From Podospora pseudocomata (lineage: Eukaryota > Ascomycota > Sordariomycetes > Sordariales > Podosporaceae), in NCBI RefSeq assembly GCF_035222375.1, contig NW_026946363.1:2418001-2482000 (forward strand): DNA of 64,000 nucleotides. The letters are read 5' to 3'. Under the pieces are notes generated by a model. That model worked only from the letters and a program-made list of their open reading frames with translations. It did not search any database and had not been told where the DNA came from. Position numbers and translations under genes: made by a program. Within the stretch, counting starts at the first letter, position 1. Every line of letters starts with the position of its first letter. Positions 34,692-45,129 of the stretch are shown here, piece by piece.

Positions 34692-36010
34692 TCAAGCCAT
34701 GCCCGCCAGCTGCAGCAGCCGATTACCGGCCTTGAGGTTAGCACTCTCATAGGCCTTGGAGTCCGGAGGGAAGGTTCCGTTGGCAGCCCACAAGTCAAGC
34801 AGAGGCTGCATCGGCTCCAGCTCCTGCGGCGTGAGCATGGCCATCTCCATCCCAGCCAACACAAAGTGACTGAAGCAACTGTTGAGCTGCTTCTCAAGAT
34901 TTAGGTGGTAGAAGGGCTCCACAAAGTGGGCCCAGTAGAGATGGGCGTACACGCGGAACATCTGGGTGAAGATGGTCTTGCAGATAGTCGAGAACTCCTT
35001 GGGAAACCCACTACGCTTTCCAATGTACTCGTCCAATCCGTCGGTGGCGATGGCCGAAGGTGTGAGCTGCTGGTGCTGAGAGAACGAGACACCAGCAGGG
35101 TTGGTGGGGAAGACCTTCTCGTCGTCGACCTTGCCAGAGATCCAGCGTTGCATAAGCGTCATGTACTCGTAGGCAGGCAGCTCAATGGGCTCAAAACGGT
35201 TGTTGAGCCATGTGTAGGAGTGGTTACTGAGGAATCATGTTAGTATTGGCTTCCGCTATTAGAAAGATGGGACATGTCTCACCCTCCAGCTGACATGCGA
35301 GGGCATGTGGTCGGGTTGCAGATGCTCTGGCCATTCTCCTCCTTCTGGTACACAATGCTGACAAAGTTCCAGAGGTTACGATAGTGCTCCACGACTGTTG
35401 GAGTTGTCAGCAAGTGAGACAATAAATCGTAAAAATAAAAATAAAAGGATGCCTACCTTGACAGGCAACCCATTCACCCTGCTCGACCGCCTTAGGTCGA
35501 CGACTGAGGGTCATAAAGTTGCCTTTCACGATCTGCTTGGCGTAGGCTGGGTTGAGCCAAAGCGGGAGCGGCTTCGGGAGGTGGTAGGCGGCCAGTTCAT
35601 CGTCTGTGGAACCGGTCATGTTGGCGGTTGGTGGTAACGGAGATGCAGGGACAGGTGGGAGTTTGGAAGAAGGAGAAGAAAGGTTGCTTGACGAAAGACT
35701 CCTCTGAGAGAGGCCCCCAGGAGAGTTCAGTTTGCCGTCCTCCGATGTTGGAGATATCGGACTCTTGCTGTTGGGGTTAGGTTTGCTGGAAGCTCCCCTC
35801 AGCCGGGCATTTCTGGGGGATTTGTTAGCGGGGACTACTTGTGTGATTTGTTGTCATCGGCGTGAGGGTGAGGCTATGGAAGGAGCGCGTGATCAAGGGG
35901 GTCGCTATGTGTACTCGATAACAGATATAAAAGGCAAGAGCAAAGTGCTTCCAGATGCACCAATACAAGAAGACCTGTGGTACTTACATTCCGGAAAACA
36001 GGTTCGACAT
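34692..36010 (-). CDS. mob2: Mob2-type kinase activator (Mob1/phocein family)
   Basis: Mob-family adaptor that binds and activates NDR/LATS kinases. Mob2 partners Cbk1/COT1 in polar growth. Four exons (36010..35988, 35812..35457, 35394..35283, 35226..34692; introns 175, 62 and 56 bp) give 341 residues. A Ser/Pro-rich N-terminus (about residues 10-70) precedes the Mob fold: LPLWLNPAYAKQIVKGNFMT, GEWVACQVVEHYRNLWNFVS, the zinc-site segment CNPTTCPRMSAGGNHSYTWL, LMQRWISGKVDDEKVFPTNP, and FRVYAHLYWAHF with the paired His. I prefer Mob2 to Mob1 because of the VKGNF...GEW and W(I)xxKVxDxxxFPT wording, which resembles yeast Mob2. The first exon is 23 nt. Confidence 0.85.
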
Positions 36011-36537
36011 TGTGACACCGTTTGACTGGGTTTAAGCTATGTTTAGGGGGTATTGGAAGGCAATGTGGTTCAAGAGCTGCCAGACCAGCTAGCTGTAAGA
36101 AATTGATAGTCAAACAGTGATGTTGGAACCCAATTGACGTTATTTACAACCGTCACCTAGTCGTCTCTCTAAGTAAATTAAGTCAAAAAGGGGGAGGAAA
36201 CTGGCGGTGCCTCGAGAGACCCGCGGGCCAATCTGAAACCGTTGAGCCAGAAACCACGCTAAGCATCTGATGGGACCAATCAGCGTTGTTTGATGTTATC
36301 TTGGCATTAGAGGTACGTACTCGAATCACGTGCCACCGCATGTACTTCGTGATCCGCCAAGCCAGGCAAGCCAGAGACTCGCAGCATCCCATTCGCGTCA
36401 CCTCGATCCAACCTCCAACCGATCCCGGGCCGCACTTTTGCGTGCATATACACACACACGTTAAGGGTAGGCAGCAGCCTCTCTCTGTCTCTGGTTAACC
36501 AACAAGGGAGGACCAATGGGGATGGGGAAAAGATAAA
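36011..36537. other. Intergenic, divergent promoter region (mob2/polX)
   Basis: Shared upstream region of mob2 and the DNA polymerase gene. No gene is seen. Confidence 0.6.
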
Positions 36538-39015
36538 ATGGCCAGTTTGCCTTCTCCAAGATCCCGGGTCGTCAGACGGTACAAAAAGCCTGGTCGATTG
36601 TTCGACACTCTTTTGACCCAGAGCACTCGGATTGTTCCCAGTTCAGTTCCCAGCCAAAAGAGTCCGATGGATGAGGAACAACCGCTCCAAGAAAAGATTG
36701 CATTTTTCAATCAGCTGGATGCCTTGGATAAGCTTGACGAAGAGGATGACCGAATTGATGCCAGGGAACAGCAGCACAGGGCCAAGTGCAAGGCCTTCTT
36801 CCAACCAGCAGTTCCTACAGTGAAAGAGAAGGGAAACCCTATCAATCCTCTTTCTTCACCTCGCCCACATCCAGAACCAAGGCGGACAGCGTCGGTGCCT
36901 ACTCCAACCGCACCTACACCCGCTCCAGGAGGTTCGGCAGAAATTATCAAGGCAACCCCAGACACCACCACCATTGACAGTACCACCTCCAGAACCAGGA
37001 GGCGCCTAATTGCAGATACTTCTACTTCATTCATTGCTGAAACACCAATAACAGATTCCACCCGTCCAAGAGTCCCAACAACATTACGGAGGAGTATCAC
37101 CATGCCAGTTTCATCCTCTGCCTCTGCGGCTAAACAGTCGCCGTCAGCTACTACTGCTCTTCGAAAGCGCAAACGGTCATCTTCCGGGAAAGTGATTCCG
37201 GAATCAGCGCAAATATTTCGTGGCTTGTCTTTCTTTTACATCCCCAACGACGATGTTGCACCAGCCAGGAAACTTCGGATTGCCAAAGCCAAAGATTATG
37301 GGGCAGAATGGGTTAGGAGTCTACACAATGCGACACATGTCATTGTTGACAAGCACTTGTCATACTCTGACATTCAGAAGATACCAGAGTTTGGGCTGGC
37401 CGCCTCTTTGATCGTCGTCAATGACGAGTATCCTATCGACAGTATCTCGTTTCGGACACTACTAAACCCCGACCAGAGCCGATACTGGGTCACAGGGTTC
37501 CCATCACCAACTTCCGAATCCACAGTCATAACAATATCATCCCGGGACTCTGAGCCTTCGCTTCAGGTCAAAGAACCCAAAAGCGCCAGGAGACAAAGCG
37601 CCAGGAAACAGGACACTGAGGACTCAGAAGGAACACCACGACAGGAGGATAGCTCGTTTGAGAACCCTCGCCCAACTAAAACCACTCAAGCTGCTCCGTT
37701 CGAAATACAGATCCAGTCATTTGTTCCACCTCATCCCACAGCTCAAACGACGGATGGTCCCAAGGATGAGCTGACGAGCTACATCGAGCTCCTTCAGCAG
37801 TACAACGACCTGCCGTTGGACCACGAAGAAGACGACGACATAGAATCAACCAAGGACGCTCAGGAGGACTCGGATCCCGAGCCGGGCTCCGAAGATGAGC
37901 GCGCCCGCAAAAAGCCCGCAACACGCTCCCGCGCCTCTCTCAAAAAGACTACTCCGTTCGAAAACCGTTTTGCCTGCAACCGTGGCGGCACGAAAGACAA
38001 TCCTGCCTCCTCCGCTGCCAACAACCCAAACGCCAGGACAATAGAAGTTCTCCAATCCATGTGCGACTACTACACCAAAATTAATGATCGCTGGCGTATA
38101 ACGGCCTACCGCAGAGCCATCACCACACTCCGTCAGCAGAGCACCAAGAAAATCACCACCGCCGAGGAGGCCTACACTCTCCCCAACATCGGCTCCCGAA
38201 TCGCCCGGAAAATTGAGGAAATCTGCACCACCAACAACCTTCGCAGGCTTCAATATGCGAACCTTGAACCGACGGACAAAGTCCTCGACCTCTTTCTCAA
38301 AATTCACGACGTGGGACTCTCTAGAGCAAACAAGTGGATATCCCAAGGCCATCGGACCTTGGAAGACCTCCTCACCAAAGCCGACCTGTCGGCCAACCAA
38401 CGCGTCTCGATCGAGCACTACTCGGACCTCACCTCCCGCATCCCCCGCAGCGAAGTAACCCAGCTAGCGGCCTTTGTCCAGCGTGAAGCCTTCCTCGTCG
38501 ACCCAGACGTGGAATTACTCGTTGGCGGCTCGTACCGCCGTGGCTCGGACACGTCAGGCGACATTGATTTCATCATCACCAAACGCGGGACCACATCCTG
38601 CTCGGATCTTGTCCCGTTTATGAACTCGCTTATATCTGTGCTGTACAAGAAGAATTTTTTGGTGGCGACGTTGTCGCAATCGAGAAGAGAGGGGGAAGGG
38701 AGTAAGTTTTTGGGATGCTGCAGGTTGCCTCCTGGGGGGAAGTGGAGGAGGATTGATTTGCTGCTTGTGCCCGAGACGGAGTATGGAGCGGCGTTGATTT
38801 ATTTTACGGGGAATGATATTTTTAATCGGAGCTTGAGGTTATTGGCGGGGAAGAAGGGGATGAGGTTAAATCAGAGAGGGTTGTTTAGGGATGTGATGAG
38901 GGGGAGGGGGAGGGTGGGGGTTACGGAAGGGGAGTTGGTGGAGGGGAGGAGCGAGAGGAGGATTTTTGAGGTTTTGGGGGTTAGGTGGAGGGAGCCTAGT
39001 GAGAGGTGGTGTTGA
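36538..39015 (+). CDS. pol4: X-family DNA polymerase (Pol4/Pol lambda-like)
   Basis: Gap-filling DNA polymerase of family X, used in end joining and base excision repair. Single exon, 825 residues. A BRCT-like region lies at about 222-325 (IFRGLSFFYIPNDD, EWVRSLHNATHVIVDKHLSY). A disordered Ser/Thr/Pro linker follows. The polymerase core starts near 498 (RTIEVLQSMCDYYTKINDRW), with HhH motifs (AYTLPNIGSRIARKIEEIC; LKIHDVGLSRANKWI). The catalytic palm has GGSYRRGSDTSGDIDFIITK (about 662), supplying the paired Asp, and WRRIDLLLVPETEY (about 735), supplying the third. The C-terminal YFTGNDIFNRSLRLLA and GMRLNQRGLF motifs are typical. The coding strand turns sharply G-rich after about 38640. Confidence 0.94.
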   Translation: MASLPSPRSRVVRRYKKPGRLFDTLLTQSTRIVPSSVPSQKSPMDEEQPLQEKIAFFNQLDALDKLDEEDDRIDAREQQHRAKCKAFFQPAVPTVKEKGNPINPLSSPRPHPEPRRTASVPTPTAPTPAPGGSAEIIKATPDTTTIDSTTSRTRRRLIADTSTSFIAETPITDSTRPRVPTTLRRSITMPVSSSASAAKQSPSATTALRKRKRSSSGKVIPESAQIFRGLSFFYIPNDDVAPARKLRIAKAKDYGAEWVRSLHNATHVIVDKHLSYSDIQKIPEFGLAASLIVVNDEYPIDSISFRTLLNPDQSRYWVTGFPSPTSESTVITISSRDSEPSLQVKEPKSARRQSARKQDTEDSEGTPRQEDSSFENPRPTKTTQAAPFEIQIQSFVPPHPTAQTTDGPKDELTSYIELLQQYNDLPLDHEEDDDIESTKDAQEDSDPEPGSEDERARKKPATRSRASLKKTTPFENRFACNRGGTKDNPASSAANNPNARTIEVLQSMCDYYTKINDRWRITAYRRAITTLRQQSTKKITTAEEAYTLPNIGSRIARKIEEICTTNNLRRLQYANLEPTDKVLDLFLKIHDVGLSRANKWISQGHRTLEDLLTKADLSANQRVSIEHYSDLTSRIPRSEVTQLAAFVQREAFLVDPDVELLVGGSYRRGSDTSGDIDFIITKRGTTSCSDLVPFMNSLISVLYKKNFLVATLSQSRREGEGSKFLGCCRLPPGGKWRRIDLLLVPETEYGAALIYFTGNDIFNRSLRLLAGKKGMRLNQRGLFRDVMRGRGRVGVTEGELVEGRSERRIFEVLGVRWREPSERWC

Positions 39016-41873
39016 GGTGGGAGGGTGACGATGGGGTTAAGTTGGAAGGGAGTGACGATGATAATGATGATGATGATGATGATGAATGTGGTGTACGTTA
39101 ATGAGATTATCTTGCGTATTAGCTTCATGGATGAAAGGGTGGGTATCTAAATAGCTTTTTTTTTTTTGCGGGTAAAAGTGGTGTAGTGATGGGGGGGGAT
39201 ATACCAAGCTTGTTATCATAGATGAGACATGATAGCCCCTTGTTTTTGAACGACATTAATCAGAGCCTGACAATCCTACAAGTCACTCGTTGAAGTAATT
39301 TCGATTTTTACTGTTTGATATATCGCACTACACGGACACCGCCGGCTTCCTTAGCAGTAAACACCAGCTCACCAGCAGTGGAGAAAAACGGCCGCCGGCG
39401 GGCGATCGATGGCGATTGTTCGTTAGCAAGCTTAGCTTAGCTTCAACGTCTGGAAGTGTATGTAAGCTCAGACTTGAGATCCTTGACTGACCTTGACCTT
39501 GACTCTGATCTTGACCCCCGGTGTAATAAGGTCTGGACCACCTTGGTTTCTTATCTTTTACCTACCTACCACCCAAGGTCACATGCCTCACCGATGATGT
39601 GTCTCCCCTTGCTGGGGTTGGTTATTTGCAAGATGGGTGGTGAAGATATGACAGGTCTGGCGGGCATAAATCCTTCAATAATCTGGCATTGATAAACACC
39701 AGGTTTGGGATTTGAATTGGTGAGTGATGAATGAGCAACCCCCACACTCCCGCCCAGATGGTTCGTTCCTGGTTTTGGGTTTTGGCGCGCATGATGCTGG
39801 GATTTGCGCTAGTGTCGAATGGGCATTTGAGGCTAGTCTTGAAAAGTGAAAGGTGAGATAACGGAGGGCTGAGGGAAGATCAGGGTCTTTTGGAGAGGAA
39901 GTGATCTTGGGGGTGGGAGAGCTGACAGGTGATCGGCGGGGGAGAGGGTTGAGAGGGTTGACCGGTATACAGCACCACTTGTTGTATCTCAGAGGAGATA
40001 TTATGAGGTCTGGGGAGAGGAATGAACAACGTCTCGGCAGTCCGGCAAGGGAGAAGGAGAGGTAGCCACATGCAGTCTCGTCACGGCAGTGGTGATGATA
40101 TTTTTGAGGAGATTGTCACCTGCATCTCACCAAATAAATGAAAACAAACAAAGACGACATTATGAAGGCCTGTAAGGGGGGCGTCTGCGCGTCAGAGTGA
40201 GTGGCTTTGTGCCTTGCAGGCTGGGCTTCAGCGTTGGGGTTTTTCGGGGTGTATGTAACGCCGTGATGGGAGGGTTATTGCAGCGGAAAACTATATAATA
40301 TGTAGGTGAGACTGTATAATGGTATGTTGGTGATGAGAAGCAGTGAGGTGATCCACTTTGAGTGAGAGGCATCTGCAGAGGCAAGTGTTTCGATGATCCT
40401 GGGGATGCAGGTGGTTCCTGAAAGTAGCGTCAGATAGAATGGGTTCTGGGCGGGACGGGACGTTGTTATCAGTAGTTTATTTCTTGTGATCTCCATGCCG
40501 TAACATTCAATATCCGGCTGGCCGAGCTGAAGCTGAGGTGGTTAGGGATCGCATTTGTGTCAAGAGCTCGTGACGCTGGTGAAGAGAATCTTGAAGACAT
40601 GAGTGAGATGTGTTGCTCTGTGCCGCTGCCACATGGACGTTGTTTGTGTTCAGTCATGGCAATTGTCAAGACGATTGCCAGCCTTGGGAGGAAAAGACGT
40701 TGAACTTCCACTTACAGAAAGTCAGTCAGTCCCCTGAACGCGCGGGAGAGCGGCCCCACGTAGCCCCCACGACACCTGAGAGCCACACGACCGGGTTAGT
40801 CGGGCCAATCAGGGCCCAGGAGGCTTATCTTTACACCAAGCTTTTAGCACGTCTCAGCGAATCGAGTTATCGTGGAGCTCCCTTTCTCGGTCCACTCCAA
40901 TGTCACCCTCACTCGAACGTCACTTGCTTTGCAGGGGAGCAAGGGTTGTCTCTCACAGCCACCACTCTCCCTCCAACCTCGAGCCAGAAGGCATCAACGC
41001 TCGTTCTCGTCATATGCGACACTTGCTTTTTCTGCTTCACAATGGGTCCAAACGCCCCCGAACTCGCAACCAACGCCGAGCTGGTGGGATCCGGAACAGA
41101 GGAACTTGGGAAGTGTTCTCCTCGGAGGCAATGATCAGAGAACAACAACCTGAAGAAGGAGGGTGACATATTGGTCTCTATCTTCGCCCCCTTTAAATTT
41201 CCAGAGCAGCATCGCAGACTTGGCTCTGTCCGGAGGCTCCTGGTCAAGACATGTCTTGTGCGACCCATCTTCAGCGTCCGCAAAAAAGCACTTACTTGCC
41301 TTACTCAGAGCCCAGGTATGGAGCTTCACGGCCCCCAAGAGAGATTGTGCTCATGCTCCCGTTGCTCTCCGAGGTCCGCGGGAACCCAAGCCTTATGATC
41401 ATAAACATGCTCGACCCCCCAAGGACGCCGGCGATGCTTCTCGCCTGACTCCCGTTCGTTTTCCATCCCACTCCCTTCTCTTCCCGTGCAGTAGCTCACC
41501 CGTGTGCTTGTCTCCCCTGATAAGCCAAGACACCCCGTCGGTGTCAAAGCTGATTGGTCCCCCGCGAATTGCTTCTTTCCAGAAAAAGTACCAGGCCTTC
41601 TGCAAACCATTGCTAGCCTGCTGCCGCTCATCACTTTCTTCTGGGAAGATCAAGTTTTTCGCCTCCAGGTATACTATCTATTATTGGGTGTAGAAGACAT
41701 TCTTTCCGTCCCTTCGTTCTTCTCTGTCTCTCGTTTACTCTTGTTCTATCCGACACATCCTACAATATCTGCACCTCACAGACGACCACTTATACACTTG
41801 TACACCACCTCACCATAGACGACTGAAGGCAGCAAAATAACCTCCTGGACGGCCAAGTCCACACACCTTCAAA
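39016..41873. other. Long intergenic region upstream of ammonium permease
   Basis: 2.86 kb without a supported gene. Open frames up to about 175 codons (for example 40610-41134 and 41163-41693) overlap in several frames and have no domain signal or consistent codon bias. It includes a T-run at 39157-39167 and TGACCTTGAC-type short repeats at 39487-39515. The last 1.1 kb carries GATA-factor sites listed separately. Confidence 0.5.
40805..41679 (+). promoter_or_regulatory. Candidate nitrogen-regulatory GATA sites upstream of mep
   Basis: HGATAR-type sites on either strand at 40824-40831 (CTTATCTT), 40867-40872 (TTATCG), 41518-41524 (TGATAAG) and 41674-41679 (CTATCT), plus a CCAAT box at 40805-40809. 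Fungal ammonium permease genes are known targets of AreA/NIT2 GATA factors under nitrogen limitation. The sites are seen, the regulation is inferred, and such short motifs also occur by chance. Confidence 0.45.
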
Positions 41874-43494
41874 ATGGCCGCTAATACCAACAACCAAGAA
41901 CTCTCCAACCTACCATACATCCCACTCGAACCCTTCACAGGAACTGACCCAGCAGGAGGCGATGCCCTCGTCGAAGACCTCAATGTCTGGTACCAAGCCG
42001 GCGACATCTCCTTCATGATCATGTCCACAGCCTTCGTCTTGCTCATGATTCCCGGCGTTGGCTTCTTCTATTCCGGTCTCGCACGCCGAAAGTCGGCACT
42101 CTCCCTCATCTGGCTCTCAGTCATGGCCGCGGCCGTGTCAACCTTTCAGTGGTTCTTTTGGGGCTACTCTCTCACCTTTTCACATTCCGCTGGCCCCTTC
42201 ATTGGGGACCTCTCCAACTTTGGCTTCCGAAACGTCCTCGCCCATCCCTCCGTTGCCTCGAGCCGCATCCCCGATTTGCTTTTTGCTGTTTACCAAGGCA
42301 TGTTCTCGGCTATTACCATCGCCCTGGCCACCGGAGCCGTAGCAGAGCGCGGGAGGATGCTTCCATGTGTTATCTTCATGTTTTTATGGCTCACTGTTGT
42401 GTATGATGCCGTTGCTTGCTGGACTTGGAATCCATCGGGCTGGTCCAACAAGATGGGTGGGTTGGACTTTGCAGGTGGGACACCGGTTCATATTGCCTCT
42501 GGAGCGGCCGCGTTGGCGTATAGTATGATGCTTGGAAAGAGAAGGGGTCATGGCACCCACGAGTTGAACTACCGGCCGCACAATGTGACGCATATTGTCA
42601 TCGGAACAGTTTTCCTGTGGGTTGGGTGGTTTGGTTTCAATGCTGGGTCTGCGCTGGCCGCGAACATGAGGGCCATTATGGCGGCCGTGGTGACCAACTT
42701 GAGCGCTTGTGTGGGTGGGATTACGTGGTGTGTGTTGGATTACAGGCTGGAGAGGAAGTGGTCGACGGTTGGATTTTGCTCGGGGGTTGTGGCTGGGTTG
42801 GTGGCTATTACGCCTGGTTCTGGTAGGTCCCCTTTACCCACCTCACCTTTTTCTGAAGCTGTGGCTAACAACATCAACAGGTTACGTCCCAGTCTGGGCC
42901 GCCGTACCATGCGGCATCATGGGCGCCTCTTTTGCCAACTACGCCACCAAGCTCAAGTTCCTTCTCCGCATTGACGACGCTCTCGATATCTTTGCTGTTC
43001 ACGGCATCGGTGGTCTCGTCGGCAACATTTGCACCGCTTTCTTCGCTACCAACACCATCACCCGCCTCGACGGTGTCTCCTCTATCAAGGGTGGCTGGCT
43101 CGATCACAATTGGATCCAGCTCCCTATTCAGCTTGCCGACTCTTTTGCCGGCGGTGCCTATTCTTTCGTTTTGACCTGTGCTATCCTCTTCATTCTTAAC
43201 CTCATCCCTGGACTCCATCTCCGCGCAAGTGAAGAGAGCGAGATCCTCGGTATTGATGACGCCGAAATCGGCGAGTTTGCCTACGACTATGTTGAGCTGA
43301 CCAGAGAAGTCCTCAATGACGTCGAGGGTGACAACATGAGCTCTTACAGCGCTGAGCAGCCTATTCACCAAGGGCAAGGGCGATATGGTGTTGCTATCTC
43401 GAGCGGGATGCCGAGGGAGAAGATTGTGAACATGAGCATGCCGTTGACGAACCACAGGATGTATGGACAAGGGTCGGCTGATCATGCTCAATAG
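41874..43494 (+). CDS. mep: Ammonium permease (Mep/Amt/Rh family)
   Basis: Plasma-membrane ammonium transporter of about 11 membrane segments. Exons 41874..42822 and 42881..43494 (58-bp intron splitting a Gly codon) give 520 residues. The signature block VHIASGAAALAYSMML contains the first pore His, and DALDIFAVHGIGGLVGNICT the second. MSTAFVLLMIPGVGFFYSGL is the first helix motif. The Asp of YDAVACWTWNPSGW matches the conserved site before helix V. The cytosolic C-terminal tail (LIPGLHLRASEESEILGIDD, then AEIGEFAYDY) is the conserved regulatory tail. Which of the MepA/B/C-type paralogues this is cannot be decided here. Confidence 0.96.
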
Positions 43495-45129
43495 TTGTGG
43501 GTTGACGGTTGAGGGCTTTTTGGATATCAATCCTTGAGGGGGAGAGGAGCACTTGTTTTGTTGTGCGATCTAGACCGGTTTCTTTCTTGTGTCTTCTATA
43601 TCTTCTATGTTACACACACACACACACACATATACATATATATATATATATGTATACCTTGGTAGGGAAGCAGGAGTTTGGGCATCTCACTGGTTGAAAT
43701 TTTGGGAAAACAAAGCGATGGATGTTTTTTATGTATGGGGAGATGGATCATGATGGATTGATGGAACTCATGTGTATTGTTCAGCAGAGTTGAGGATCAA
43801 AGGCAATAAAGAACATAACATAATTATCTTCATCTTGATATTGCATTTCGGGATCTATTCCGTCTCTAGGTACCTTTCTTCCTTGAGCCCCTGTGTCAAA
43901 ATGAGGGCCCCCCAACCACCCGGAAGCATGCCACCTCCCTTCTGTTGCCAGGAACGCGAGGAAGCTCTTTCCGCCTCATCGCGCAAGCAGCTCTCACCTG
44001 CTAGCTGAGAACACCCGGGGTCCCTTGTGGCAGAAGCCAACCCCAAGTGAGATCTTGCCAGTTGACAATCAACGATAAACGAGGAAAAATACGAATGAAA
44101 ACGGAAGGTGAATGTACCTAGTTGTCAGAGTCGAAACGATGAAAATAAAAGGCAAGTGGGTGATGGATGATTAGGGGTTTATATAGGTACGCAGAAGCAG
44201 ACAGCCGAAGAAAGTCTTTGTCCCACCCAAGTGTGGACGTCAGCAAAAAAAAAAATGACTGCTGTCTCCGGCGGCTCTCTCCCCCCCCTTCCTCTCCACT
44301 TCCCTGATCAAAACTGGCCGGTCATATATGTAGCACAGTTTCAACCCATTGCTGTGAGCTGTCTTGCCAGTCATCATCCACCATCAAACCGGTCACCAGT
44401 CTCAATCTCAATCCCCAATCCAATCCAACATAAACACAATCTCACACACAACTCCATAAATAATACAACCAAATTCAATTCTTATCCTCCACCCCCCCCC
44501 TTTTTAGCTAACCCCCTTTTCTCCCCACACATCCACCCCCCTACAAAAAGTACACATACAACATAACACCAACTGAATTTGTACATAATCCCCTCTCCCC
44601 TCTCCCCCTTCTCATTTTGCCCAAACCCATTCCACCCATCCACCCAACAACAACTAAACCAAATGGTAATACAGTATACACTATGTTATTTAACCCCCTT
44701 CTTCCCTCCTATAATAACCAAATCCAATCCACTCTACCCCAATAAAAATGGCACCGAGAATCGAACAACAACCCTCCCCAAAAGGAGCAAGTATACAAGA
44801 ACAATAAACCCCAAAACCCCCTCGCAAAACAAACCCAGGGTATGTCCATCAAGAATGCCAGAAGCAGAAAAAAGAAAAAAAAACTTGGCTTCAATAATAA
44901 TCCAAAAGACAACCTCCTGTCCCCTTACCTATGCTTTCAAAGCAGAAAAGGGACATGCTCCAAAAAAGCGTGGTGTTGCGCCGTTTTCCAATTGCAAAAA
45001 TCCCTGCAATGGCAAATGCATTCATCCAAACATGGCTTCCAAAAAAACAACAACAAAAAAACCATAACACGATCCAACATGTTGTGTGTGTGTGTCCTCG
45101 TTCAAACCATTAGGGCGTGGTCAGGGGGC
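43495..45129. other. Intergenic, convergent region with G-depleted tract
   Basis: Contains CA/TA dinucleotide tracts at 43613-43651. From about 44380 to 45070, leading into the 3' end of the minus-strand coiled-coil gene, the + strand is almost without G: 13 G in the 360 nt of 44401-44760. No gene is supported. Confidence 0.55.

Noticed and set aside
40610-41693. Overlapping open frames of 174-176 codons upstream of the ammonium permease
   Set aside because: No domain, no splice-site support, several frames equally open. Treated as promoter DNA.
44740-44790. Second tRNA-like string (GTTCGATTC) on the minus strand
   Set aside because: No paired T stem or acceptor stem.
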